The translations under genes and the position numbers were made by a program. From Devosia sp. (GTDB lineage: Bacteria; Pseudomonadota; Alphaproteobacteria; Rhizobiales; Devosiaceae), in assembly GCA_011322005.1 (NCBI GenBank), contig DROE01000291.1, positions 1-16,772 of the forward strand: a stretch of 16,772 bases of DNA, read 5' to 3'. Position 1 is the first letter of the stretch; each line of letters begins with the position of its first letter. The notes under the pieces are model-generated. The model did not search any database and was not told the origin of the DNA. It was given only the letters and a program-made list of their open reading frames with translations. Of this stretch, positions 1 through 7,186 are shown piece after piece.

Positions 1-490
1 CCGCGTCGGCAATTATCGGCACGAAAAAATCGTAATTCGTGGTCTCGACCCCGTCATGTTTTTCCATGGTCTGTATCTGGTCGGCGCGCTGCAAGGCCTT
101 GTTGATGCGCCTGACCACTGCGGGAACAGAATCAACCGGATAAAGCGACTGGTCGGGATACATGTTGCCCGACGAATTGGCATCCGCCGCCACCTGCCAG
201 CCCGAAAGGTAAATGGCCTTGAGCCCTGCCTTTATCTGCTGCACCGCCTGATTGCCGGTAAACGTGCCAAGGGTGGGCACAAAATCCTCGGAGTGCAGCA
301 ATTCCCACAGACGCCTCGCCCCATTCTGCGCCAGACTGTATTCCATCGGCAATGAACCACTCAGCCGCTTCACATCCTGGGGCGTAAAATTGCGGCGCAC
401 GGTTTTCCAGCGCTCCGGGGCCCAGTCCGGGGCCGGAAAGTCATTTTGCGAATGATGCTCGCGTTGGGGAAGTTTGGCTCGTTCGAGCAT
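1..490 (-). CDS. aceA: Isocitrate lyase, N-terminal part (cut by window edge)
   Basis: Isocitrate lyase splits isocitrate into glyoxylate and succinate, the first step of the glyoxylate shunt in the cytoplasm. The visible 163 residues begin MLERAKLP and contain family landmarks: LWELLHSEDFVPTLGTFTGNQA (around residues 61-82, shown only partly here as LHSEDFVPTLG), then LKAIYLSGWQVAADAN and MYPDQSLYPVDSVP, followed by the region leading to the catalytic domain. The gene runs off the left edge, so the KKCGH active-site loop is not visible. The ATG at 490-488 is chosen because GGAG lies about nine bases upstream on the minus strand. It lies downstream of the small gene at 653-910 on the same strand and opposite the RamB/ScfR-like regulator, the usual partner controlling aceA on acetate or fatty acids. 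Identification is firm; completeness cannot be judged. Confidence 0.95.
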   Translation of the reverse strand, partial: MLERAKLPQREHHSQNDFPAPDWAPERWKTVRRNFTPQDVKRLSGSLPMEYSLAQNGARRLWELLHSEDFVPTLGTFTGNQAVQQIKAGLKAIYLSGWQVAADANSSGNMYPDQSLYPVDSVPAVVRRINKALQRADQIQTMEKHDGVETTNYDFFVPIIADA

Positions 491-652
491 GATGTTGCAC
501 TCCAAAAAAGAGAAGAAAGTCAGACCATCCCCCCGGGCGCTTGTTGCCGGGACACTGGCATTGAAGGAAAGCTGGAACCTGAAACCGGCACCTGCCGGGC
601 CTTCGGCTCCCTCGGGGATTGATTCTACTTCACGCCCCGGAGAACGGAACCC
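491..652 (-). other. Intergenic gap upstream of aceA with a 14-base palindrome
   Basis: This 162-base gap separates the small gene (stop at 653) from aceA (start at 490), both on the minus strand. It is GC-rich and holds no supported ORF. A perfect palindrome, CCGGCA-CC-TGCCGG, lies at 585-598. No T-tract follows it on the minus strand, so it is not a typical rho-independent terminator. It could be a hairpin in the aceA leader or a protein site, or chance in GC-rich sequence. No convincing -35/-10 pair for aceA was found by eye. Confidence 0.35.
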
Positions 653-910
653 TCAGGGAGAAACCACCCGCCGGAAAGTGGCCGCCACCATGGCCGCGCC
701 ATCAAACATCGGCCCCCGCTTGGCCTCGCGCGACACATGCTCTCCGGCAAAGGCAAACTTGTGCCGGACAGCCGGCCCGGTGATGGTGAACCCCTGCGCG
801 CCCAGCCCCCGCGCCCGGAACTGCCCCATGACCGCGTTCAGGGAAGGGGCGATGATGGTCACATATTCTTCTCTGCCGGTTTGAATTTGCCGATGATTGT
901 TCTGCGTCAT
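653..910 (-). CDS. Small protein of unknown function between aceA and its regulator
   Basis: I do not recognise this 85-residue protein. It begins MTQNNHRQIQTGREEYVTII and ends ATFRRVVSP. The start ATG at 910-908 has a very strong ribosome binding site, AAGGAGGG, five to six bases upstream, so translation is likely. The frame stays open further upstream, but that extension lies in AT-rich regulatory DNA and lacks such a site. The protein has no signal peptide, no membrane segment and no cysteine. It looks like a small soluble beta-alpha-beta domain: a hydrophobic strand (YVTIIAP), a helix (SLNAVMGQFRARGLG), another strand (FTITG), a short basic stretch, then MFDGAAMVAATFRR. It lies on the same strand as aceA, 162 bases upstream, and is divergent from the regulator, so co-expression with aceA and a role near the glyoxylate shunt are reasonable inferences only. 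Confidence 0.75.
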   Translation of the reverse strand: MTQNNHRQIQTGREEYVTIIAPSLNAVMGQFRARGLGAQGFTITGPAVRHKFAFAGEHVSREAKRGPMFDGAAMVAATFRRVVSP

Positions 911-1073
911 TTTTCCCTCCTTTGGGTTGCAGTCCTTTTCTTGAACCTTGGTCCTGTAAATATTTGACAAGCACTCCGAACATGCAACATAAAACAACAA
1001 CCGGGCTTGCAACGCTGTAAAATATAGCAAATTTGCCGGCCGCGAATTGTAAAGTTTGTAAATCGGAGATAAA
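911..1073. promoter_or_regulatory. Divergent regulatory region with TGTAAA repeats and GCAAATTTGC palindrome
   Basis: The 163-base gap between the small gene (minus) and the regulator (plus) is clearly more AT-rich than its surroundings. TGTAAA occurs four times on the plus strand, at 955-960, 1016-1021, 1048-1053 and 1057-1062. A perfect palindrome, GCAAATTTGC, lies at 1027-1036. The stretch AAAGTTTGTAAA at 1051-1062 resembles the TTTGCAAA-type sites known for the actinobacterial acetate regulator RamB, which belongs to the same regulator family as the product of the adjacent gene. Autoregulation plus control of the small gene and aceA is therefore inferred. I could not assign -35/-10 boxes with confidence. 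The regulator start at 1074 has CGGAG about seven bases upstream. Confidence 0.55.
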
Positions 1074-2483
1074 ATGGGCTCGGGAGATACACCGCAGATA
1101 GGCGGGAAAATCCGGCGGCTGCGCCGCCAGCGGCAGGTCACGCAAGGGGACCTGGCCGCGGCCCTTTCCATATCGGCCAGCTATCTCAACCTTATCGAGC
1201 ACAACCGGCGTAAAATCACCGTGCCGTTATTGTTCAAGTTCGCCGGTTATTTTGGCATCGAGGCGGGGGAGTTGGCCCAAAGCGATGATGCAAGGCTGGT
1301 CGGCGACCTGATGGAATTGTTTGGCGACGACATTTTCGCCGACAGCGACCTGACCAATATGGAAATCCGCGACCTGGCCTTTTCCAACCCGGTGGCCGCC
1401 CGGGCCGTGTTGCACCTGTTCGACAAATACCGTGAGCTGAGCACTGCGCCCGCCTCCACCGATACAAAAACAAAACCCGACCAGCCCCATCACCGGGCGA
1501 CCGACGCAATTTCCGACTTCGTGCAGGAAAACGCCAACCACTTCCCTGCCCTTGAGGCCGCCGCCGAGCGGGTCCGGCACGATATCGACAACGCCTCGGA
1601 AAGTTTCGAGGTCGGCCTGCGCACCTGGCTTGGCAATGTATTCGGGCAGAACTGGCGGCTTGCTTCCCTGCCCCGGGGCATCGCCCGGCGCATCGAGGAT
1701 GATGGTCGCACTCTGGCTGTTGCCGATGTGCTGCCCCCTGAAACGGCACTGTTCTCGGTGTGCCACCATCTGGGCCTGAGCGCTGCCAGAGCCGAAATTG
1801 AGACCATTATCGAACAGAGCACCCTGCCCCAGAACGACGCTCCCGCGCTGGCCCGCAACGTGCTTGCTTCCTATTTCGCCGCAGCGCTGATCATGCCTTA
1901 CGGACCGTTCCTCAAGGCCTGCGAAGATTATCGCTATGACATAGAGCGCATCGCCCGGCACTTCGGTGCAAGTTTTGAACAGGTCTGCCACCGCATGACC
2001 ACACTGCAAAGATCCGGCGCATCGGGCATACCCCTGCATCTTGTCCGCACCGATATTGCCGGCAATATCTCCAAGCGCTTTTCCCTCTCCGGCATCCACA
2101 TTCCGCGCCATTCGGGGGCCTGCCCGCGCTGGAACGTCTATTCGGCCTTCCTGCAGCCCGGACGCATCAACATCCAGATTTCACAGATGCCCGACGGGGA
2201 GACATACTTTTGTATCGCCCGTTCGCTGGCCAAGGGCGGCCACCGCCACAACGCCCAGCGGCGCCACCTGTCCATTGGCCTTGGTTGCCATATTTCCCAC
2301 GCAAAACGCCTGATATATTCCGATGGCATCGACCTTGCCAATGCCACTCAGATTGTTCCCATTGGCGTGGGTTGTCGCATCTGTCCGCGCATGGAATGCG
2401 AACAACGCGCCCACCCCCCGGCGAACCACCGCTTCAAAATCGACGAGCAACAGCACCCCGAAAGCCTCTACGGGCGGATGTGA
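1074..2483 (+). CDS. XRE-family short-chain fatty acyl regulator (RamB/ScfR-like)
   Basis: A 469-residue DNA-binding regulator. Residues about 9-64 form a Cro/C1-type helix-turn-helix with the family sequence SISASYLNLIEHNRR. The middle part (about 165-300) matches the IrrE/M78-like region, but the metalloprotease HExxH motif is not intact: the matching stretch reads FSVCHHLGL, as expected for a sensor rather than a peptidase. The C-terminal part is the DUF2083-type domain typical of short-chain fatty acyl regulators and ends in a cysteine motif, C434-x2-C437-x4-C442, followed by EQRAHPP. Relatives control aceA/aceB and propionate or acetate genes in response to acyl-CoA state. Its divergent position beside aceA supports the same role. 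ATG 1074 is preceded by CGGAG. Its 3' end faces guaD with only six bases between the stop codons. The effector is not shown by the sequence. Confidence 0.9.
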   Translation: MGSGDTPQIGGKIRRLRRQRQVTQGDLAAALSISASYLNLIEHNRRKITVPLLFKFAGYFGIEAGELAQSDDARLVGDLMELFGDDIFADSDLTNMEIRDLAFSNPVAARAVLHLFDKYRELSTAPASTDTKTKPDQPHHRATDAISDFVQENANHFPALEAAAERVRHDIDNASESFEVGLRTWLGNVFGQNWRLASLPRGIARRIEDDGRTLAVADVLPPETALFSVCHHLGLSAARAEIETIIEQSTLPQNDAPALARNVLASYFAAALIMPYGPFLKACEDYRYDIERIARHFGASFEQVCHRMTTLQRSGASGIPLHLVRTDIAGNISKRFSLSGIHIPRHSGACPRWNVYSAFLQPGRINIQISQMPDGETYFCIARSLAKGGHRHNAQRRHLSIGLGCHISHAKRLIYSDGIDLANATQIVPIGVGCRICPRMECEQRAHPPANHRFKIDEQQHPESLYGRM

Positions 2484-2489
2484 TAAGCC

Positions 2490-3794
2490 TTAAGTCAACC
2501 CGCTTTTCAGCGCTTCCCCTGCGACATAGGTCTCGACCACTGCCCGGTCGTCCCCAAGTGTCTGCAGCAGGAACAGTTCCTCGCTCAGGGATGAGACGGT
2601 CTGATATTTGAGCGCCATTTCCGGCGTTGCAGACGCATCAAGCACTACAATGTCCGCCTCAGTCCCCTCCCCCAGTGTGCCAATCTTCTCCGAAAGTGAC
2701 AGGGCCCGCGCATTGCCCAGCGTCATCCGGTAAAACGACATTAACGGGTCGAACCGCTGCCCGTTCAACTGCTGGATTTTGTAAAACTCCTCCAGCGTCT
2801 TGAACATGGAAAAGCTGGTACCCCCGCCAATATCGGTGGCCACGCCAATCGCCACGCCCGCCTTGTTGAGCCGGTCATGGTCAAACAGGCCCGAGCCCAG
2901 AAACAGGTTCGATGTCGGGCACGAAACCGCCACCGATCCGGTTTCCGCCATCGCGCCAATTTCCCTCTCGCTCAGGTGAATGGCATGACCGAACAGGCTC
3001 TTGTGTCCAAGAAGACCACAATGCTCATAGACTTCCAGATAGTCGGTATGCTCAGGGTAAAGCTCCATGGTGAAGGCGATTTCGTCCGAATTCTCCGACA
3101 GATGCGTCTGCACATAAACGTCCGGGAACTCAGCGGCCAACGCCCCAACCATTTCCATCTGTTCAGGGCTTGAGGTAATGGCAAAGCGCGGCGTTATCGC
3201 ATAATTGGCTCGCCCCCTGCCATGCCATTTTTCAATCAGGGCCTTTGTTTCGTCATACCCCCGTTGCGGTGTGTCCCGCAAAGCCTCGGGGCAGTTCCTG
3301 TCCATCATGCACTTGCCGCCGATCACCGCCATATTGCGTTTTTCAGCCTGCGCAAAAAACGCCTCCGCCGAAGCCGGATGCACCGAACAATAAGCAGCGG
3401 CACAGGTCGTGCCGTGCCGGATCAGCGTATCAAAAAATGCCCCCGCAATCCGCGCGCCGTGCTCGGGGTCAGCAAACTTCTGCTCCTCGACAAATGTATA
3501 GGTGTTCAGCCACTCAAGCAGGTTGGCCGCATAAGACGCCACCACCTGCATCTGCACAAAATGGATGTGCGGATCAATCAGCCCCGGCAATATCAGGTGC
3601 GGGCGGTGGTCAGCCACGGCACACCCTTCCGGCACCTGCGCACTGACATCACCCCAGTCGCCTGAAGCAACAATCCTGCCTTTCGAAAGCAGAACTGCCC
3701 CATCCTCAAAATACCGGTAGGCGGAGCTATCCTCAACGGATTGTGGTTCGGCGACGAAATCCAGAACCCGGCCCCGTAACAATTTCTTCTTCAC
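2490..3794 (-). CDS. guaD: Guanine deaminase
   Basis: Guanine deaminase hydrolyses guanine to xanthine and ammonia in the cytoplasm, feeding xanthine dehydrogenase. The product is an amidohydrolase-fold metal enzyme of 434 residues, a normal length. Metal and active-site motifs are intact: PGLIDPHIHF with H76 and H78, MDRNCPE, QTHLSEN with H231 and E234, FGHAIHLSE with H270, and ATDIGGG with D321. The GTG at 3794-3792 is preferred because it forms a GTGA overlap with the puuD stop, a usual sign of translational coupling. Another in-frame GTG at 3833 would add 13 residues of poor family resemblance and a longer overlap. It is the last gene of the minus-strand block and converges on the regulator gene with six bases between stop codons and no visible terminator. 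The family assignment is firm; the start is less certain. Confidence 0.95.
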   Translation of the reverse strand: MKKKLLRGRVLDFVAEPQSVEDSSAYRYFEDGAVLLSKGRIVASGDWGDVSAQVPEGCAVADHRPHLILPGLIDPHIHFVQMQVVASYAANLLEWLNTYTFVEEQKFADPEHGARIAGAFFDTLIRHGTTCAAAYCSVHPASAEAFFAQAEKRNMAVIGGKCMMDRNCPEALRDTPQRGYDETKALIEKWHGRGRANYAITPRFAITSSPEQMEMVGALAAEFPDVYVQTHLSENSDEIAFTMELYPEHTDYLEVYEHCGLLGHKSLFGHAIHLSEREIGAMAETGSVAVSCPTSNLFLGSGLFDHDRLNKAGVAIGVATDIGGGTSFSMFKTLEEFYKIQQLNGQRFDPLMSFYRMTLGNARALSLSEKIGTLGEGTEADIVVLDASATPEMALKYQTVSSLSEELFLLQTLGDDRAVVETYVAGEALKSGLT

Positions 3795-5032
3795 AGCAGG
3801 CGGCCCGCTTCTGCGATGCTGGATTTGTACCACTCAACAATCAGTGCCCGTTCTTCGGGTTCCATAAAGCTCACATTGCCCGGCGGCATGGCCGAACTGG
3901 CGCCCGACTGGATATAAATCTGGCGCGCATAGGTGGCGATTGCGCTTTCAGTGTCCAGCACCACATTCTTGGGAGCCTGGGGCACCCCATCCCAGAACGG
4001 TTCCGCCGTATGACACATGGCGCAGCGCCCCTGCACGATGTCGCTGACCGCCACGAACTGCTCCGATTGCATGAACGGCTCGGCGGCGCGCGAAACCAAC
4101 TGACCCTCGCCTGCTCCGGGCAGTTTGGGGGTGCTCGACAGCCAGATGATCAGGATGAACAACACGGTTGCCGCCAGCCACGTCCAGTTGGGCGCAGCCT
4201 TTCGCGCGTGTCTGGTGTTGAAATAGTGCCTTATGACCACACCGATGAGGAATATCAGGCTGGCGATAATCCAGTTATATTCGGTGGCAAATGCCAGCGG
4301 ATAATGGCTCGACAGCATGAAGAATATCACCGGCAGGGTCAGGTAATTATTGTGCAGCGAGCGCTGCTTGGCCATCACGCCATATTTTGGGTCCGGCGCC
4401 CGGCCCCCCAGAAGGTCGGCGACCACAATCTTCTGGTTGGGAATGATGATGAAAAACACGTTCGCCGTCATGATGGTGGCGGTAAAAGCCCCCATATGCA
4501 GCAATGCGGCCCGCCCGGTGAACATTTGTGTATAGCCCCAGGACATGGCGACCAGAATGAGAAACAAAACCACCATTAGCCCGGTTGTGCTTTTGCCCAA
4601 TGGCGACCTGCACAACAGGTCATAGAGCACCCACCCCACCCCGATGGAGGCAACTGAAAGCGCAATGCCACCCCAGGCCGGAATATCAAGCACATTGCGA
4701 TCGATCAGATAAAGGTCAGCTCCCACATAATAGACCACCGCCAACAGGGCAAAACCCGAAAGCCAGGTCGCATAGCTCTCCCACTTGAACCAGATAAGGT
4801 GCTCGGGCATCTCCGCCGGGGCCACCATATATTTCTGGATATGATAAAAGCCGCCGCCATGGACCTGCCACTCCTCCCCGGTCGCCCCTTTGGGCAGATG
4901 GGGGCGGTGCACCAGCCCCAGATCAAGAGCGATGAAATAAAACGATGAGCCAATCCAGGCGATGGCGGTGATGACGTGCACCCAGCGCACCCCGAAAGCA
5001 AACCATTCCCAGAATATTGCAAAATCGCTCAT
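3791..5032 (-). CDS. puuD: Membrane urate oxidase with C-terminal cytochrome c (PuuD)
   Basis: PuuD oxidises urate to 5-hydroxyisourate and passes electrons to its cytochrome c domain and the respiratory chain instead of making hydrogen peroxide. It replaces the soluble uricase. The 413-residue protein has about eight hydrophobic segments in residues 1-300, including WVHVITAIAWIGSSFYF near the start, and the conserved stretches GFYHIQKYMVAP and GAFTATIMTANVFF. The C-terminal cytochrome c has the haem-binding motif CAMCH at 337-341 and a likely axial methionine in MPPGN (M382). ATG 5032 is preceded by GGGAGGAAAT. The stop overlaps the guaD GTG by four bases. It follows a strong terminator that separates it from the binding-protein gene, so it may be transcribed by readthrough or from an unseen promoter. 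No uricase gene is present in the window. Confidence 0.95.
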   Translation of the reverse strand: MSDFAIFWEWFAFGVRWVHVITAIAWIGSSFYFIALDLGLVHRPHLPKGATGEEWQVHGGGFYHIQKYMVAPAEMPEHLIWFKWESYATWLSGFALLAVVYYVGADLYLIDRNVLDIPAWGGIALSVASIGVGWVLYDLLCRSPLGKSTTGLMVVLFLILVAMSWGYTQMFTGRAALLHMGAFTATIMTANVFFIIIPNQKIVVADLLGGRAPDPKYGVMAKQRSLHNNYLTLPVIFFMLSSHYPLAFATEYNWIIASLIFLIGVVIRHYFNTRHARKAAPNWTWLAATVLFILIIWLSSTPKLPGAGEGQLVSRAAEPFMQSEQFVAVSDIVQGRCAMCHTAEPFWDGVPQAPKNVVLDTESAIATYARQIYIQSGASSAMPPGNVSFMEPEERALIVEWYKSSIAEAGRLL

Positions 5033-5050
5033 CGGATTTCCTCCCGGGGC

Positions 5051-5086
5051 TTAAAAAAAGAGGCGGGCCAAGACCCGCCTCTTTTA
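5051..5086 (-). terminator. Strong rho-independent terminator after the binding-protein gene
   Basis: A perfect 12-base inverted repeat, AAAAGAGGCGGG at 5056-5067 and CCCGCCTCTTTT at 5074-5085, encloses a six-base loop. Read on the minus strand, the stem is followed by a run of seven T (complement of 5053-5059). It lies 21 bases past the stop of the BMP binding-protein gene and 18 bases before the puuD start, so it should end or strongly reduce transcripts from uraH-xdh-ABC before puuD-guaD. Confidence 0.9.
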
Positions 5087-5106
5087 GTTTCCGGTGGCAG
5101 ACAACA

Positions 5107-6189
5107 TCAAGCCTCTACGCCCTGGGCGTACCAGTCGACGCCCCAGAACTCGCCATCATCGATCACGTCTCCGGCTTCAACCCGCAATGTGCCTTCGTTG
5201 TCGGTAATCGGGCCGGCAAACGGATGCACCGAACCATCAATTATGCCCAGCCGCACCGCTTCGGCGGCAGCCACGACATCGGCGGGGATTTTTTCATTGT
5301 AGGGGCCGATGACCACTTCACCGGCGGCAAGCCCTTCCCAGGAACTTCCCTCGGCCCAAGTGCCATCAATTACCGATTTCACCGCCTTGATGTAATAGGG
5401 ACTCCAGATGTCGATAATGGAAGTCAGGTGCGCCTTGGGTGCAAATGCGCTCATATCCGCGCCCTGCCCGAACCCGCCGATAATGCCGCGTTCCTCGGCA
5501 ACCTGCAACGCCGCCGGTCCATCGGTATGCTGGGTAATCACGTCCACACCCTGATCAATCAGAGCCCGGGCCGCATCGGCTTCCTTGGGTGGATCAAACC
5601 ACGAGTTCACATAAACCACCTTGGTGATGAAATCCGGGTTCTGCTTGCGGGCGGCCAGATGAAACGCATTGATGCCCATCACCACTTCAGGAATGGGAAA
5701 CGAGCCGATATAGGCACCAATTCCGGTTTCGCTCATGGCCCCGGCAATGGTGCCCAGCACCGAACGTCCCTCATGGAAGCGCGCATTGTAGATCGAAAGG
5801 TTGGGGGCAGTCTGATAGCCCGTTGCCCACTCGAACTTCACATCCGGGAATTGTTTGGCCACCTTGAGCATGGCATCGCCATAACCAAAGCTGGTCCCGA
5901 AAATAATGTCGTGCCCCTGCTGGGCCAGTTCACGGAATACCCGCTCACTGTCCGGTCCCTCGGCCACGTTGGTGACGACCGTGGTTTCAACCTTGTCCGC
6001 ACCCAGCGCCTCGATCATCTCGCGGCGGCCCAGATCGTGGCCATAGTTCCAGCCATTGTCATCCGGCGTACCAATCAGCACAAAAGCTGCCCGTACCTTC
6101 TCTGCGGCAAAAGCCCTGCTTCCGATCAAAGGCAATGCCGCAGCAGCACCCCCGATCTTGATGGCCGTACGACGTGTAATGATGCTCAT
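5107..6189 (-). CDS. BMP/PnrA-like periplasmic substrate-binding protein, purine-type
   Basis: A 360-residue substrate-binding protein of the basic membrane protein (BMP, PnrA-like) family. Characterised members bind purine nucleosides or related compounds, and the adjacent xdh, guaD and puuD genes suggest a purine ligand here; the exact one is not shown. The N-terminus has a twin-arginine motif, TRRTAIK (residues 5-11), an Ala-rich hydrophobic stretch and a likely cleavage site AFA before A29. There is no lipobox cysteine, so the protein should be soluble in the periplasm. Family features follow: DNGWNYGHDLGR, IIFGTSFGYGDAM, ATGYQTAPNL, and WFDPPKEADAARALIDQG with DVITQHTDGPA. ATG 6189 has AGGAG about ten bases upstream. 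It is the last gene before the terminator, 67 bases after permease 2, an arrangement that can allow extra copies of the binding protein relative to the membrane parts. Confidence 0.9.
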   Translation of the reverse strand: MSIITRRTAIKIGGAAAALPLIGSRAFAAEKVRAAFVLIGTPDDNGWNYGHDLGRREMIEALGADKVETTVVTNVAEGPDSERVFRELAQQGHDIIFGTSFGYGDAMLKVAKQFPDVKFEWATGYQTAPNLSIYNARFHEGRSVLGTIAGAMSETGIGAYIGSFPIPEVVMGINAFHLAARKQNPDFITKVVYVNSWFDPPKEADAARALIDQGVDVITQHTDGPAALQVAEERGIIGGFGQGADMSAFAPKAHLTSIIDIWSPYYIKAVKSVIDGTWAEGSSWEGLAAGEVVIGPYNEKIPADVVAAAEAVRLGIIDGSVHPFAGPITDNEGTLRVEAGDVIDDGEFWGVDWYAQGVEA

Positions 6190-6256
6190 GTTTTCTCTCT
6201 CCTGTTTGACTTCTGATTAGGTTATCGCGGTTATTTTTGAGTCGTTGATCTTCCTA

Positions 6257-7186
6257 TTAGTGCCCTGCCTCAAACGGTTTGCCAAGACATGCCGGTGCAT
6301 TTGCATTTGCCGAGCGCCCAAGCGAGATTATTACCAGCACACCGATGGTTGCAAGATAGGGCAGACTGGCCCACATCTCCGGGGCGATGATGCGGAACAC
6401 ACCCCCTGCCGCCTGGGTGTAAAGTTCCATCGTGGCAATCAGCCCGAACAGATAGGCCCCGGCCAGCAGTCTGAGCGGCCTCCAGGCGGCAAAAACCACC
6501 AGCGCCAGCGCAATCCAGCCCCGCCCCGCCGTCAGTCCCTCGACCCATTGCGGGGTAAGAAGCAGCGGAAAACAGGCCCCCCCGACCCCAGCCATTGCCC
6601 CCCCGAACGCCACCGCCCCATAGCGGATGCCTATGACCGAATAGCCGATGGAATGGGCCGAAACATCGTTTTCCCCCACCGCTCTCAAAATGAGCCCGGC
6701 CCGCGTCCGGCTCAAAAACCACCAGACGGCAAAAACCATGAAAAACGAAAAATACACCAGCGGAGAGTGCCCGAATATCAGGCGCAGATAGGGGTCCTCG
6801 GCGAGGCTGGCGGGAAAGATGGATTTGAACAGTTCCAGCGGCTTGCCGGTATATTCACTACCGAACAGGGCCGAAAATCCGGTGCCAAAAATAGTCAGCG
6901 CCAGCCCGGTCGCCACCTGATTGGCCGAAAGCGACAGGGTGAGAAAGGCAAATATCATCGACACCGCCGCTCCGGCCAGCGCAGCAATCGTTATCCCCAG
7001 CCAGGGGTTGCCGGTGGTATAGGTCACCGCAAACCCAACGACAGCCCCGGTCAGCATCATGCCCTCGATACCAAGGTTGAGCACACCGCTTTTTTCCACC
7101 ACCAGCTCCCCCAGCGCCGCCAGAAGAATGGGCGTGGAGGCACCGATCATGGTGATGAGCATGGCTATCAAAAGGGTGGCGCTCAT
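6257..7186 (-). CDS. ABC transporter permease 2, BMP-type purine/nucleoside importer
   Basis: A 309-residue integral inner-membrane permease of the branched-chain/ribose type (BPD_transp_2) family, NupQ/YufQ-like branch. The stretch VLNLGIEGMMLTGAVVGFAV (about residues 36-55) is diagnostic of this branch, and LSLSANQVATGLALTIFGTG lies at about residues 84-103. Roughly eight to ten hydrophobic segments span the protein, and the C-terminus has the final segment LATIGVLVIISLG. It should pair with permease 1 as a heterodimer for substrate passage. ATG 7186 overlaps the stop of permease 1 (ATGA, four bases), so translation is probably coupled. The ligand is inferred from neighbours only. Identification as a BMP-system permease is firm. 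Confidence 0.92.
   Translation of the reverse strand: MSATLLIAMLITMIGASTPILLAALGELVVEKSGVLNLGIEGMMLTGAVVGFAVTYTTGNPWLGITIAALAGAAVSMIFAFLTLSLSANQVATGLALTIFGTGFSALFGSEYTGKPLELFKSIFPASLAEDPYLRLIFGHSPLVYFSFFMVFAVWWFLSRTRAGLILRAVGENDVSAHSIGYSVIGIRYGAVAFGGAMAGVGGACFPLLLTPQWVEGLTAGRGWIALALVVFAAWRPLRLLAGAYLFGLIATMELYTQAAGGVFRIIAPEMWASLPYLATIGVLVIISLGRSANANAPACLGKPFEAGH

Noticed and set aside
474..884. 136-codon plus-strand frame over the aceA upstream gap
   Set aside because: No ribosome site and unusual composition; it is antisense to the small minus-strand gene, which has a strong ribosome site.
1581..2000. Active metallopeptidase in the regulator's IrrE-like region
   Set aside because: The HExxH motif is not intact (FSVCHHLGL), so a sensor role is more likely than protease activity.
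1227..2111. 294-codon minus-strand frame opposite the regulator
   Set aside because: Antisense to a clear HTH regulator; no family resemblance or ribosome site; shadow frame.
5017..6216. 399-codon open frame on the plus strand opposite the binding-protein gene
   Set aside because: It mirrors the whole real gene on the other strand, has no recognisable domain, and is a shadow of GC-rich codon use.
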